A stretch of DNA of 27,768 nt from CAYPQL01 sp964412905 (GCA_964412905.1 CAYPQL010000012.1:1-27768), one strand, 5' to 3'. Numbered from the stretch's first letter, positions 7,868-16,872 are shown. Program-made: numbers and translations. Notes: generated by a model not told the origin, from the letters alone.

Positions 7868-7896
7868 AGTCTAGCAGAAAACCTCGTCCTTGTCAA
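7868..7896 (-). promoter_or_regulatory. Strong promoter for the minus-strand small RNA
   Basis: On the minus strand a perfect TTGACA (7891-7896), a 17-base spacer and TAGACT (7868-7873) preceded by TGC (extended -10) point away from ruvB. The expected start is near 7860-7862, about 24 bases before the closing stem of the RNA. Confidence 0.65.
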
Positions 7897-7931
7897 GAGG
7901 GCAATTACATAGTAAGATATGATTATATATT

Positions 7932-8975
7932 ATGATATTAAAATATAAAGATATTAAAATGACAATAACAAATCCTGAAATAAAAAAAGAGGAGGAGAAA
8001 AATTTTGAAATGTCCCTCAGACCGAAAAGACTTTCTGATTTTATCGGACAAGAAAAAATCAAAAAAAACCTTGAGATTCTGATAAAGGCCGCTCAGAAAA
8101 GAGACGAGGTAATTGAACATATTTTGTTTCACGGCTCAAGCGGGCTTGGAAAAACAACCCTGTCTCATCTGATTGCCAATGAGATGGGAAAAAATATAAG
8201 AATAACTTCAGGTCCGGCGATTGAAAAAGCGGGAGATCTTGGAGCGATACTGACTAATATGGAAGACGGGGATATTTTGTTTATAGACGAAATTCACAGA
8301 TTAAATAAACTGATTGAAGAAATTTTATATCCGGCGATGGAAGACTACGCGCTTGATATCATCATCGGCAAAGGCCCTTCCGCCAGAACCATAAGATTGG
8401 ATCTGCCAAAATTCACTCTCATCGGAGCAACCACGAGAATAGACTTAATCTCTTCTCCCCTTTTGAATCGTTTTGGAATTTCTCAAAGGCTTGATTTTTA
8501 CAACAATCAGGAAATTGAACAGATCGTAAAAAGATCAAGCAAAATTTTGGATGTAGAAACAGATTCTGACGGAGCCAAAAAGATAGCGCAGAGCTCAAGA
8601 CAGACTCCCCGAATCGCCAACCGCCTTCTGAAAAGAGTCCGCGATTTCGCTCAAGTAAAAAGAGATGGAATTATAAATAAAGATGTCGTGAAAGAAACTT
8701 TTGAATATTTGGAAATAGACTGCCATGGATTGGAGCATACCGATCGAAAGCTTTTGGAAATTATAATCAAAAAATTCAGCGGCGGACCGGTCGGCGTTTC
8801 AACTCTGGCCGCCAGCCTGAACGAGCAAGAAGACACGATTGAATATGTCTATGAGCCCTATCTTCTTCAATTAGGATTTCTGGAAAGAACTCCACGGGGA
8901 AGAAAAGCAACCAGACTGGCCTACGAGCATCTGGAAATTGATTTTCCCAAAGACAACCGGAATACATTATTGTAA
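7932..8975 (+). CDS. ruvB: Holliday junction branch migration helicase RuvB
   Basis: The protein is 347 residues, close to the usual 330-350. After the conserved opening SLRPKRLSDFIGQEKIKKNL come Walker A GSSGLGKTTL at about 67-76 (most RuvBs have GPPGLGKTT), Walker B LFIDEIHRLN, sensor 1 GATTR, the arginine finger LLNRFG, and the C-terminal winged helix (GGPVGVSTLAASL and RTPRGRKAT). It forms hexameric motors that drive branch migration with RuvA. RuvA and RuvC are not in this window. Start: ATG 7932 gives nine extra residues, while ATG 7959 (MTITNPEIKK) is equally plausible. Neither has a Shine-Dalgarno sequence. The TAA stop leads directly into a 7-bp repeat array. Confidence 0.96.
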   Translation: MILKYKDIKMTITNPEIKKEEEKNFEMSLRPKRLSDFIGQEKIKKNLEILIKAAQKRDEVIEHILFHGSSGLGKTTLSHLIANEMGKNIRITSGPAIEKAGDLGAILTNMEDGDILFIDEIHRLNKLIEEILYPAMEDYALDIIIGKGPSARTIRLDLPKFTLIGATTRIDLISSPLLNRFGISQRLDFYNNQEIEQIVKRSSKILDVETDSDGAKKIAQSSRQTPRIANRLLKRVRDFAQVKRDGIINKDVVKETFEYLEIDCHGLEHTDRKLLEIIIKKFSGGPVGVSTLAASLNEQEDTIEYVYEPYLLQLGFLERTPRGRKATRLAYEHLEIDFPKDNRNTLL

Positions 8976-9058
8976 ATAGTAATTGGTAATTGGTAATTGG
9001 TTTTGTATTATTCTAATATACACTATTTATTCATAATTCATAATTCATAATTCTAATC
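8973..9058. repeat. Two 7-bp repeat arrays after ruvB
   Basis: TGGTAAT units at 8973-9003, starting at the ruvB stop codon, and TTCATAA units at 9028-9056. Between them is about 25 bases of AT-rich DNA. No terminator is visible, so transcription may continue into the next gene. Confidence 0.75.
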
Positions 9059-9059
9059 C

Positions 9060-9323
9060 ATGTCTTTTTCTTTCGTAGATTTTTTAGCGTTTATCTTTAT
9101 TCCTCTCGGCCTTTTCTTTCTTTTCGGCTGGCTGATTTTTTATCACCTCAAAAGATACGGGATAGAAGGAGACTCAACAAAAAATACCGCTTATTTCTTT
9201 TCCGTAATTTTGATTTTGATCTCTCTTTTGATAATTTTTACATTTTTAACAATAGATTGGAACGCGCTGGACATCAAAGATTTTATAGAAAAATCAAACA
9301 TAGAATTCGGACCAAGATTATGA
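9060..9323 (+). CDS. Small two-pass membrane protein, unknown function
   Basis: The 87-residue protein has two clear hydrophobic segments, residues about 5-27 (FVDFLAFIFIPLGLFFLFGW) and about 44-65 (TAYFFSVILILISLLIIFTF), joined by a short charged loop. A polar tail follows. It is too short for family assignment. Its TGA (9321-9323) overlaps the ATG of the next gene (9320-9322) as ATGA, a typical translational coupling, so it probably works with or is made together with the PH-domain membrane protein. Confidence 0.6.
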   Translation: MSFSFVDFLAFIFIPLGLFFLFGWLIFYHLKRYGIEGDSTKNTAYFFSVILILISLLIIFTFLTIDWNALDIKDFIEKSNIEFGPRL

Positions 9324-9967
9324 ATCAGGCTTCGTTAAATTTAGCGTTAATATCAGTTTTATTTGTGTTTAATATTATGGAAAACGAATCAATAAACTTA
9401 TATAAAAAAGAAAAATACAAATTCCCCGGCCAGCGCCACAATGAGGAAGTCGTTCTTGTCTTGCGAAAACACAAGCTAACTCTTCTTCCTTGCGCTTTGC
9501 AGATTATCTTGCTATTCCTGCTGCCGATACTATTTTATAATTTTATCGCTCCGACCGCGTTTCCCGCGCTTCTGGAAGATTCATACCAAAAAGTTTTCAT
9601 CTTTTTTTCTATAATCTATTTCGGTTTTATCTGGATTTTAATTTTTATAATCTGGGTGGATTACTATTTGGACATTTGGATTGTCACCGACCAGCGCATA
9701 CTTGATGTGGAGCAAATCGGATTTTTCAATCGCGTCGTTTCCGAATTGGATCTGAAAAGAATTCAAGATATAACAAGCAGGGTTTACGGAATCCTCCCGA
9801 CTATGTTCGGTTTTGGAAACATCCAAATTCAAACCGCCGCCGAAGAGCACAGGTTTGAACTGAAATCAATCCCCCGCCCCGTCGCCACCAGAAGAAAAAT
9901 AATTGAGCTCTACACCAACGCCAAAGAAAACGACAGGTTTATTTTCAGGGATAGGGAGGACGATTAA
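9320..9967 (+). CDS. PH-domain (bPH2-type) membrane protein
   Basis: From the ATG at 9320 the protein is 215 residues. Two membrane segments (LPCALQIILLFLLPILFYNF and SIIYFGFIWILIFIIWVDYY) come before a bacterial PH domain. That domain contains WIVTDQRILDVEQIGFFNR, then LDLKRIQDITSRVYGILPTM and GFGNIQIQTA, the pattern of the YdbS/YdbT-like family. The role of these domains is not settled, and membrane or envelope association is likely. The 9320 start is chosen for its ATGA overlap with the gene before it. ATG 9377 (MENESINLYKKEKYKFPGQR) better matches the usual N-terminus of relatives and may be the real start, giving 196 residues. Confidence 0.8.
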   Translation: MNQASLNLALISVLFVFNIMENESINLYKKEKYKFPGQRHNEEVVLVLRKHKLTLLPCALQIILLFLLPILFYNFIAPTAFPALLEDSYQKVFIFFSIIYFGFIWILIFIIWVDYYLDIWIVTDQRILDVEQIGFFNRVVSELDLKRIQDITSRVYGILPTMFGFGNIQIQTAAEEHRFELKSIPRPVATRRKIIELYTNAKENDRFIFRDREDD

Positions 9968-10014
9968 ATTGTTGGATTTGTTATATTCTTTGAATTATGA
10001 AGTATCTTAAAAAC

Positions 10015-10156
10015 TGTCATTCTGAACTTGTCAGCCTGTGACTGATCTGCCAGAGGCATGATTTCAGAATCTGTTTTGTTAAAAGGCTTTAGCTTTATGT
10101 ATTTCACAAGATTAGAGGTTGCAGAGGAAAGATCCTGAAATAAATTCAGGATGACA
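10015..10156. repeat. MITE-like palindromic repeat, degenerate copy 2
   Basis: It starts with TGTCATTCTGAACTTG and ends with TTCAGGATGACA, an imperfect inverse. Inside is GATCTGCCAGAGGCATGA, which also occurs in the element at 18061-18310. It fills most of the gap between the PH-domain gene and the SGNH gene. Confidence 0.65.
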
Positions 10157-10208
10157 AAATTATTTTGTAATTCAAGATATATTGTTTAAACTAAATTTTA
10201 CCCAAAAT

Positions 10209-10237
10209 AAAAGCGCCTTTTACGAGCCGCTTTTTTT
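10209..10237. terminator. Terminator between the PH-domain and SGNH genes
   Basis: AAAAGCG at 10209-10215 pairs with CGCTTTT at 10228-10234, and a run of seven Ts follows. The A-rich left side makes it usable for the convergent minus-strand gene as well. Confidence 0.65.
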
Positions 10238-10255
10238 ATGCCAAGTTTTAGTTTG

Positions 10256-10879
10256 CTAAGTTATTTTATTTTTAGCCAAAAAATCTCTCACAATTTCAAA
10301 CATCTTTTTATGCCCTTCCGCGTTCGGATGAAGCCCGTCTTCCAACAGTTTTTTGTAATCTATTTTATTAAATTCACCGAGCATATCAATAAAATAAATA
10401 TCGTTTTTTTCGCAAATTGATTTTATAATTCCATCGTATTTTTCAATTCTTTCGTTTTTATAAAACATATTTTTATCACACGATATCGGACATGTTTTTG
10501 ATTCATCAACGGGAGTTAACCCAATAAAAATAATTTTTGATGAATATTTTTCAGATATTTTAATTAATTTTTGGATATTTTTCCTAAACTTTTCAGGGAC
10601 TATTCCAATATTTCCTATCTGAGAATCGTTTATGCCAATCGCAAAAATAATAATGACTTTTTCATTTCCCCAGATTCTATGCCTAATTTCAGATTCAAGC
10701 CTTTTTAATAAATTTTTTGAATCATCACCGTCAATGCTAAGATTATAAACTTCATAATAAGGGTCAGGATTAATTATATTTTTCTCCATATAAAAACTTT
10801 TCAAATAATCAGCCCATCCTCCTTTTATGTCCCAACGCCCATAAGATACACTATCCCCAAAAACCAAAATTCGCGCCAT
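10256..10879 (-). CDS. SGNH/GDSL-family hydrolase
   Basis: The start chosen is the ATG at 10879 (MARILVFGDSVSYG), because the GDS block normally lies within the first dozen residues. A TTG at 10909 would add ten residues. The protein of about 207 residues shows block I FGDSVSYG (catalytic Ser), a block II Gly region, block III IGINDS (Asn of the oxyanion hole), and block V DGLHPNAEGH (catalytic Asp and His). The class includes esterases, lipases and acetylhydrolases. The substrate cannot be told from sequence. No signal peptide is seen, so it is probably cytoplasmic. It lies directly after tsaE on the same strand. Confidence 0.85.
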   Translation of the reverse strand: MARILVFGDSVSYGRWDIKGGWADYLKSFYMEKNIINPDPYYEVYNLSIDGDDSKNLLKRLESEIRHRIWGNEKVIIIFAIGINDSQIGNIGIVPEKFRKNIQKLIKISEKYSSKIIFIGLTPVDESKTCPISCDKNMFYKNERIEKYDGIIKSICEKNDIYFIDMLGEFNKIDYKKLLEDGLHPNAEGHKKMFEIVRDFLAKNKIT

Positions 10880-10910
10880 AAATTTTTTTATTAAAAATAA
10901 AGCCGTCAAT

Positions 10911-11366
10911 TTATAAATTTATCTTTATCTCCCTTCTGTTTTCGTCCAGAAATTCAAACTTCAAATTCAATCTTTTCTTCGGCAAAATCTTTTCAATCTT
11001 TTCCGGCCATTCCACGATTATTATGTTGTTTTCCCCGCTTATTATTTCCTCCCAGCCAAGATCCAGAATGTCTTTATAATCCGAAACGCGATAACAGTCA
11101 AAATGATACAAAGCGTATTTTTTATTTTTCGCCAATTTATATTTTTTCATAATCACAAATGTCGGACTGTTTACCGTTTCCTTAATTCCTAATTTTTCCG
11201 CCACTCCCTGAACAAAAGTCGTCTTGCCTCCGCCCAAATCGCCATAAAGACAAACCAGCCAATTTGAATTTTTGGCCTTGTTTATTTTAAGCCACTCGCC
11301 GACCAGAACTTTCGCAAACTCCTTCGTCTCTTCCGGGCTTTTTGTTATGATCTGATTTTTGGACAT
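10911..11366 (-). CDS. tsaE: tRNA t6A synthesis ATPase TsaE
   Basis: The protein is 151 residues, the normal TsaE size. It has Walker A GDLGGGKTTF at 42-51, then VNSPTFVIMKKY, the HFDCYRV motif at about 104-110, and a LGWEEIISGENNIIIVEWPE segment, which together are diagnostic. TsaE joins TsaB, TsaD and TsaC in making N6-threonylcarbamoyl adenosine at tRNA position 37. The partner genes are not in this window. It shares the strand with the SGNH hydrolase, and the two may be co-transcribed. Upstream is a palindromic repeat rather than an obvious promoter. Confidence 0.95.
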   Translation of the reverse strand: MSKNQIITKSPEETKEFAKVLVGEWLKINKAKNSNWLVCLYGDLGGGKTTFVQGVAEKLGIKETVNSPTFVIMKKYKLAKNKKYALYHFDCYRVSDYKDILDLGWEEIISGENNIIIVEWPEKIEKILPKKRLNLKFEFLDENRREIKINL

Positions 11367-11372
11367 AAATTA

Positions 11373-11429
11373 GTCATAGTTCGACAAGCTCACTATGACA
11401 CATGTCACCCTGAGCTTGTCGAAGGGTGA
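11373..11429. repeat. Short double-hairpin repeat upstream of tsaE
   Basis: Two hairpins lie side by side. GTCATAG and CTATGAC enclose TTCGACAAGCTCA, then CACCCTGAGCTTG is followed by its near-inverse CGAAGGGTG. The CGACAAGCTC and GAGCTTGTCG cores are inverses of each other. Sequences of this kind are scattered through many bacterial genomes. Confidence 0.65.
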
Positions 11430-11514
11430 TTATTAACGAATATTAAAATTCATTGGCGATAAATCAACTCTTATCCGGCTTATTGCCTTCTCTGTAATCG
11501 AGATAGTTTAGAAA

Positions 11515-14500
11515 TTAATTCGCCGACACATTTTTTAATAATGATTTATTTTTAGCGACAAAAGTTTTAAGTTCTTTTTTCGCTTCATTTCTCTCTTTTG
11601 TATAGTCATGCCAATTCCAACAAACAATAATCACAGTAAAAGGAAGAAGTTCTAGTATTGGTATGGATTCAACAATAAAAAAACCGACAAGCATTCTGAT
11701 TAATACTTTCCAAAACCATTTTGGATGCCCTCCTCCTAAAACAAAAAGCCAGAAAAATGTATTTATAAGAGAGAGAGCAGTGCAAATCAAAAAAATAATA
11801 ATAGTACCTACAATAGTTTCAATTAAAAGCTCGCCAAAAATATCAAGAAAATCAATAATAATAGCTATGCCAAGCGTTATTAAAAAAACAAAAAATGCCC
11901 ATGAACCTCCTTTGTTTGCTTTTTTAGCCAGTTCTGTCGCAATTCTATATGCAGCTTCTCCTAAAACTCTACTCGCAATTTTCGCCTTATATCCCTTTAC
12001 ATTTTTTTTTAGTTCTTTCTCCACTTTTTCTTCCGCCTCTTTCCTTATCCTCTGAGCTTCAGCTTCTCTATCGGCAGGATCCACTCTAATGCTATCCGCT
12101 TTTATGGCGCTATTTATTAAATTTATTCTATTTCTTTTGTTGCCAGAGCTCTCTCTTTCAGCCATATCTTTAATCATTTTAATTCTAGCCGCATCTCCAT
12201 TTCCAGCTTCGTCTTGAATTGCAATTCCCCCCATTCCATTATCAATATTCTTTTCTAAACTATCTCTTATCTTTTTTTCTACCGCCTCTTTTATTTTTTT
12301 AATTTTATCTTCTTCAGACATTTCTTCGTCATCTTCTTTTTGAGCATTATCTGTTGCCGGTTCCGTTGAGCCTTGCGATTGCGGCGGAGTTTTAGCGGGA
12401 GAAGCTTGGGGCTGGGCGGGAGCGGCGGCGGAAGGCGGAGCGGGTGTATGAGTTGAAGCAGATTCAGCCGCAGCTTGAGGAGAAGCATTAAGATTTTGAT
12501 CAGGCGAAGATTGAGCTGGGGTGGGTTCAGCCGCTTGAGAAGCAGGCGCAGTTTGAGAAACAAGCGGAGCTTGAGGCGCCGGCTTTGTTGATATTTCACT
12601 GTCCTGATTATCTATCGGCGATTTTGCTGAATCTTGTGATGACAAAACTTGAGATTGAGCAGAAGCAGGCTTAGTAACAGGTTCAGACGCAGTTTGAGGA
12701 GAAGGCGCGGTTTGAGAAGCGGATGCGGGAGTTGAAGCTGGTTCATTTGTAGTTTGAGGCGAAGCGGGAGAAGTTTGAGAAGCAGGCGTGGAAGGAACAG
12801 CGCGGGCGGGCGGAGTTTTAGGAATAGAGGTTGAAGGCGCGGACGAAGCTGGAGAAGTTTGAGGCGAGGCGGAAGAAGCGGCATCCGAAGGCGCTGATTT
12901 TATTGATATTTTCCCGCCTTGACTATTTGAAGATTTTCCCGAACCTTGCGATGGCGATGAAGTTTGAGGAGTTGGCGCGGGTATAGGAATATGAATAGAA
13001 GCGAAAGCTGGCGAAGGCGCGGAGGCGGGAAGAGGAGTAATTATTTTTGCCACTTTCCCAATTTTCCCAAGTCCTCTTTGCGCAGCTAAATCCATGATTA
13101 TCTTAGCCTCTTTTTTTACCATATCATTTAACTTCTTGTTTCTCTTTAGCTTTTCTTCCGCATCTTTTATATCTTTTATTTCTTCTATTTCATTTATAAT
13201 ATCAGGGTTTGTTTTTCTGGCATATTCTTTCGCGGCCAAAAGTTTCGCTCCTTTTTCAGATTGTGATTTTGCGTTTTTTGCTCCTGCGTATTTTTCCTCA
13301 AATTCTCTAATCGGTTTTGTTTCAATATATTTATCCGCGCTTGCTATCGCTTCAATTGTTTTATTTATTTCTGAAACTGGAGTACCGCGATCTTGAGCTT
13401 CTTTAAAAATATCTTGTTTGGAATATAAATCATCAAAAGCTTTTTTTTCTTCAAAGGGAGGCATTTTTCCGGATTGAATATCTTTTGCCCGATCTCTCAT
13501 CTCGCTGAGTTTTTCTCTGAATGGCGCCGCTTCAATATGATTTCCTGTTTCTGCCAGAGCAGCCATTGTTTCGTTTATCTCCGTAGTCGTAACGCCGTTT
13601 TTTTGAGCATCTTCAAAAATATCTTGCTTGGCGCATAGAATTTTGAAAGCTTCTTCTTTCTCGGAAAGAGACATTTGCGAAGACCGAATTTTTTCCGCTT
13701 CAGTTCTCATCTCGCCGAGTTTTTCCCTAGCTGATTCTGCATTAATATATTTATCTGTTTCTCCTAATGCATTAATTGTATCTCTTATCTCCGAATTAAA
13801 ATTAGCGCCGCTATTTTCAGCCCCTTTATAAATTTCTTGTTGTTTATCGGCTAAAGCGCTAAGAGCCGCTCTCTTCTCGGGAAAAGACATTTTTGCAGAC
13901 TTAATCTTTTCCGCCTGATCTCTCATCTCGCTGAGTTTTTCTCTGAATGGAATTGCCTCAGTATATTTACCCGCGCTTGCTATCGCGTTAATTGTTTCGT
14001 TTATCTCCGAAACTGGAACACCGTTTTCTTGAGCTGTTTGAAAAATATCTTGCTTGGAATACAAATCATCAAAAGCTGTTTTCTCTTCAGAGGGAGACAT
14101 TTGTCCGGATTGAATATTTTCCGCTTCAGCTCTCATCTTGCTGAGCTTTTCTCTGAATGACTCCGTATTAATATATTTTTCTGTGTCCGCTATTACGCCT
14201 TTCACGGGCTCCGCGCCGCCTTCATCAAAACTATCTTCATCGTCGCTATCAAATTCCACTTTCCTTCCATTATTTATATCTGCTATTTTACTTCCCGCTG
14301 GTTCCGATTTATTTTCGGGTTTAATTTCTTTGGTTTTATCTTTCTCCTGCTTCTCGGCCTTTTCTTTTTCTTGATTATTTATTGATGGTTTAAAATTTTC
14401 AGGCGCGTTTTTTTTCTGTTTTATAATATTATTTTTGGCTTCACCATCCAACTCCCCTTTAGTCTTCTCTTCTGAAATTCCTCCCGTTTCTGCGGTTCTT

Positions 14501-15009
14501 TCTTCCAATCTTTTAAGATGTTCTGAAAAGTATTCAAGCCCCGCTAATTCTTCAATTGCTTTAGCCGAAATTATATCCCCTCCTTTCGCAATCTCATTTT
14601 TCAAATCCCTGAAAGTTTTTTGCGTTATCGTGTCAGGCGCTCCGCTTAATGATTTTTTTATATTATCCAAAGAAAAATCCCCGTCTTCAAATGCCCCCAG
14701 ATATCTGCTTCTTAATTCATTTATCTTTTCTCTTTCGGTTCGTTTAATTTCCGTGATAATCGCCTTAGGGGAAAAATCGCCGCCCATAACTATTCTTCTT
14801 ATGGTCTGACTGAGCGGATCCTCGTTTTTGGAATAATACGCGCTATGCCCTTCCTTAAGATTTTTTTCAATTAAGCTTTCGTCTTTTGTTACAGGACCGG
14901 GCTTTGGTTTTTTCGCTTTTTTTATTCCATTATTTTTCGCGCCTTGAAAAGAAGGAGACGAGTTCACGCCTCCTTCTTTATTTTTGAATTTTGCATTGTC
15001 ATTTTTCAT
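11515..15009 (-). CDS. Large repeat-containing membrane protein of the type IV secretion locus
   Basis: The 1164-residue protein matches no family I recognise. It has a charged N-terminus; four tandem repeats of about 70 residues (about 286-568), each opening REKLxxMR and containing KQDIF (three of four) and an EINETI-like motif; a Pro/Ala/Ser/Gln-rich linker (about 655-890); a charged helical part; and about four hydrophobic segments near the C-terminus (about 1030-1140, including FFVFLITLGIAIIIDFL). The likely layout is a long, largely cytoplasmic or outward arm anchored by its C-terminus. Only 29 bases separate it from virB4, so it is probably the last gene of the secretion operon and part of, or a substrate of, that machine. 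Its ATG lies within a repeat shared with 18019-18044. Confidence 0.75.
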   Translation of the reverse strand: MKNDNAKFKNKEGGVNSSPSFQGAKNNGIKKAKKPKPGPVTKDESLIEKNLKEGHSAYYSKNEDPLSQTIRRIVMGGDFSPKAIITEIKRTEREKINELRSRYLGAFEDGDFSLDNIKKSLSGAPDTITQKTFRDLKNEIAKGGDIISAKAIEELAGLEYFSEHLKRLEERTAETGGISEEKTKGELDGEAKNNIIKQKKNAPENFKPSINNQEKEKAEKQEKDKTKEIKPENKSEPAGSKIADINNGRKVEFDSDDEDSFDEGGAEPVKGVIADTEKYINTESFREKLSKMRAEAENIQSGQMSPSEEKTAFDDLYSKQDIFQTAQENGVPVSEINETINAIASAGKYTEAIPFREKLSEMRDQAEKIKSAKMSFPEKRAALSALADKQQEIYKGAENSGANFNSEIRDTINALGETDKYINAESAREKLGEMRTEAEKIRSSQMSLSEKEEAFKILCAKQDIFEDAQKNGVTTTEINETMAALAETGNHIEAAPFREKLSEMRDRAKDIQSGKMPPFEEKKAFDDLYSKQDIFKEAQDRGTPVSEINKTIEAIASADKYIETKPIREFEEKYAGAKNAKSQSEKGAKLLAAKEYARKTNPDIINEIEEIKDIKDAEEKLKRNKKLNDMVKKEAKIIMDLAAQRGLGKIGKVAKIITPLPASAPSPAFASIHIPIPAPTPQTSSPSQGSGKSSNSQGGKISIKSAPSDAASSASPQTSPASSAPSTSIPKTPPARAVPSTPASQTSPASPQTTNEPASTPASASQTAPSPQTASEPVTKPASAQSQVLSSQDSAKSPIDNQDSEISTKPAPQAPLVSQTAPASQAAEPTPAQSSPDQNLNASPQAAAESASTHTPAPPSAAAPAQPQASPAKTPPQSQGSTEPATDNAQKEDDEEMSEEDKIKKIKEAVEKKIRDSLEKNIDNGMGGIAIQDEAGNGDAARIKMIKDMAERESSGNKRNRINLINSAIKADSIRVDPADREAEAQRIRKEAEEKVEKELKKNVKGYKAKIASRVLGEAAYRIATELAKKANKGGSWAFFVFLITLGIAIIIDFLDIFGELLIETIVGTIIIFLICTALSLINTFFWLFVLGGGHPKWFWKVLIRMLVGFFIVESIPILELLPFTVIIVCWNWHDYTKERNEAKKELKTFVAKNKSLLKNVSAN

Positions 15010-15036
15010 TTTGATTTTTACATTTTACATTATCCA
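14995..15036. repeat. AT-rich intergenic repeat at the virB4/1164-residue gene junction
   Basis: The 26 bases at 14995-15020 are the exact inverse of 18019-18044, and a third near-copy lies at 18371-18392. The repeat (AAAATGAAAAATGACA core) covers the start codon of the downstream gene and roughly follows the 7-base period seen in other arrays. Confidence 0.75.
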
Positions 15037-15038
15037 TC

Positions 15039-16871
15039 CTACGCCATTTCCTCAATTTCCTTTTTCGCTTCCGCGATTTCCAGGAGCTGTTCGGGGTCGG
15101 AGGTGATAATTTGGTCTTCGGAATAGGAAGCGACGATTCTGATTGCCGCGCGTTTTGTGCCGGCAAAGAAAATCCCCTCTCCAATATTACTTTCCAAAAG
15201 CAAAAACTTTTCCTCGTCGGTAAGATAGAATGTGTCCACGATTACTTTGATCGCCGCCGTAGACTGCTTGAGAAGAAGCTGGATGGAAGAGTTGGTGACG
15301 ATCGGCTTGCCGTATTTTGAAGTCATAAAGTCCGTTACATCTTGAGTGATCGTAGTCAGCCCCAGATAATATTTTCTGCATCTTTTGGCGATTCCGAAAA
15401 GAAACGACGCTGCATCATCATGCCTCATCATAACCCACGCCTCATCAACAACCAGCATTCTCTTTTTCATTTTTGATCTTATTAATGTCCAAATATAATG
15501 CAGAACCAGATACATCGCCACGGGACGCAACTCTTCTTCCATATCCCTGATATTGAAAACAACCATTCCCGCTTCAATGTTTATGTTTGTTTTATGGTTC
15601 AAAAATCCAGCAAAAGTTCCTTCCGTGTATTTCCTGATTCGCACGGAAAGGCTTTCCGCCCCTTTCATATTTTCCAAAACCGACTGCAAATCCCCCATCG
15701 TCGGAGGCTCAAGATTGGAAAAATCGGCGTCCGGAGTTATGTCTTTTACGGCATAAGTTTCCGCAATCGCCCTGTCCAGAATTGAATCTTCGTCGGCGGA
15801 AATTTTTCCAAGCATAACTTTTATCAGTCCCGAAACATCGGAAATCGCTTTTCGCAAAACATCGGAAGGAGTCTCGTCCCCGATCGCCGACGGAAGATCA
15901 AAAGGATTTATGTGATGTTTGGAGGACAAAGAAATTCTCATAAAAGTTCCACCTACTGTTTCGCAAAGATGCTTATATTCATCTTCGGGATCAATCACAA
16001 TCACATCCGTTTCCATCATCAAGCTTCGCAGAATTTCCAGCTTCACGGCATAGCTTTTCCCGGCGCCGGATTTGGCGAAAATAACCATATTCGCGTTCTC
16101 CATTGAAAATCTGTCAAACAAAATCAAGCTGTTATTGTGCCTGTTTATGCCGTAAAGAATTCCCTGATTGGAAGTCAAATCGCTGGAAACAAAAGGGAAA
16201 GAAGTCGACAAAGGGGAAGTGTTCATATTATTGCCAATCATTAGTTTATCGGATCCGAAGGGCAATGTTGAGTTAAAACCTTTTTCCATTTGCATAATCG
16301 CGGGCTTCAAGTAGATAAGTTTTGCTTCCAAGATTGATTCTATTTTGGCTTCAACTCCGGCTAGATCTTCTTTGGTGTCCGCATATATCGTGATATAAAG
16401 TCCGAATTGAAAAAAGTGCTCAATCCCCTGCTGAAGATCATCTCTGAGTCCTTCCACATCCCTGTAGGCGGTTTCCAAAATCGGATCCCGCACCATTCCT
16501 TTTTCTTCGTTCATTGAAATTTGCGACTGAATCTGCGTCACGATCTTGCGGAGATTTTTCAATATGTCGGCGGTGCTTTGAGGATGGATAAACATCGCGA
16601 TGTCAAAAGTTGTGTCCAAATTTATAATCGGAGAAAACCAATTCGTCTGAAGAAATCGCGGATAAGCGTAGACAAAAAAAGTGGAGGCGAGCTTCTTGTT
16701 AATCATCACATGATCGCTTTCAATTTTAAAAGCGGCGGGAGCGATAATATCCTTGACGGTCGCCAAGCCTTTTTGATATATTTTTTCCGACTCCAAAAGA
16801 GCCGCTTTCTCCAAAGCGCCTTCGCTTTTTATTGGCTTATTTTTTGGCGGAAGTATTTTGTCTAGAAACAT
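15039..16871 (-). CDS. virB4: VirB4-type secretion ATPase (C-terminal ATPase half)
   Basis: The 610-residue protein has Walker A AKSGAGKSYAVK at about 265-276, then VIVIDPEDEYKHL, a Walker B MLVVDEAWVMM at about 472-482, and the RKYYLGLTTITQDVTDF motif typical of VirB4/TraC/CagE ATPases. It energises substrate transfer or pilus assembly at the inner membrane. Full-length VirB4 is about 800 residues. The missing N-terminal part is coded separately at 17329-18000, as in many CPR genomes (recollection, not checked). Between the two lies a four-helix-bundle gene framed by 7-bp repeats. No VirD4 coupling protein, VirB8, B9 or B10 is seen, so the apparatus resembles the reduced systems of Gram-positive bacteria. 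Confidence 0.92.
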   Translation of the reverse strand: MFLDKILPPKNKPIKSEGALEKAALLESEKIYQKGLATVKDIIAPAAFKIESDHVMINKKLASTFFVYAYPRFLQTNWFSPIINLDTTFDIAMFIHPQSTADILKNLRKIVTQIQSQISMNEEKGMVRDPILETAYRDVEGLRDDLQQGIEHFFQFGLYITIYADTKEDLAGVEAKIESILEAKLIYLKPAIMQMEKGFNSTLPFGSDKLMIGNNMNTSPLSTSFPFVSSDLTSNQGILYGINRHNNSLILFDRFSMENANMVIFAKSGAGKSYAVKLEILRSLMMETDVIVIDPEDEYKHLCETVGGTFMRISLSSKHHINPFDLPSAIGDETPSDVLRKAISDVSGLIKVMLGKISADEDSILDRAIAETYAVKDITPDADFSNLEPPTMGDLQSVLENMKGAESLSVRIRKYTEGTFAGFLNHKTNINIEAGMVVFNIRDMEEELRPVAMYLVLHYIWTLIRSKMKKRMLVVDEAWVMMRHDDAASFLFGIAKRCRKYYLGLTTITQDVTDFMTSKYGKPIVTNSSIQLLLKQSTAAIKVIVDTFYLTDEEKFLLLESNIGEGIFFAGTKRAAIRIVASYSEDQIITSDPEQLLEIAEAKKEIEEMA

Positions 16872-16872
16872 A

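Noticed and set aside
9257..9319. TTG start upstream of the PH-domain gene
   Set aside because: It would lie wholly inside the preceding gene in another frame and adds basic residues not found in relatives. The ATGA overlap or ATG 9377 is better.
12291..12884. Two Leu/Pro-rich minus-strand open frames
   Set aside because: They are shifted readings of the Pro/Ala/Ser/Gln linker of the 1164-residue protein. Their composition is a by-product of its codon pattern.
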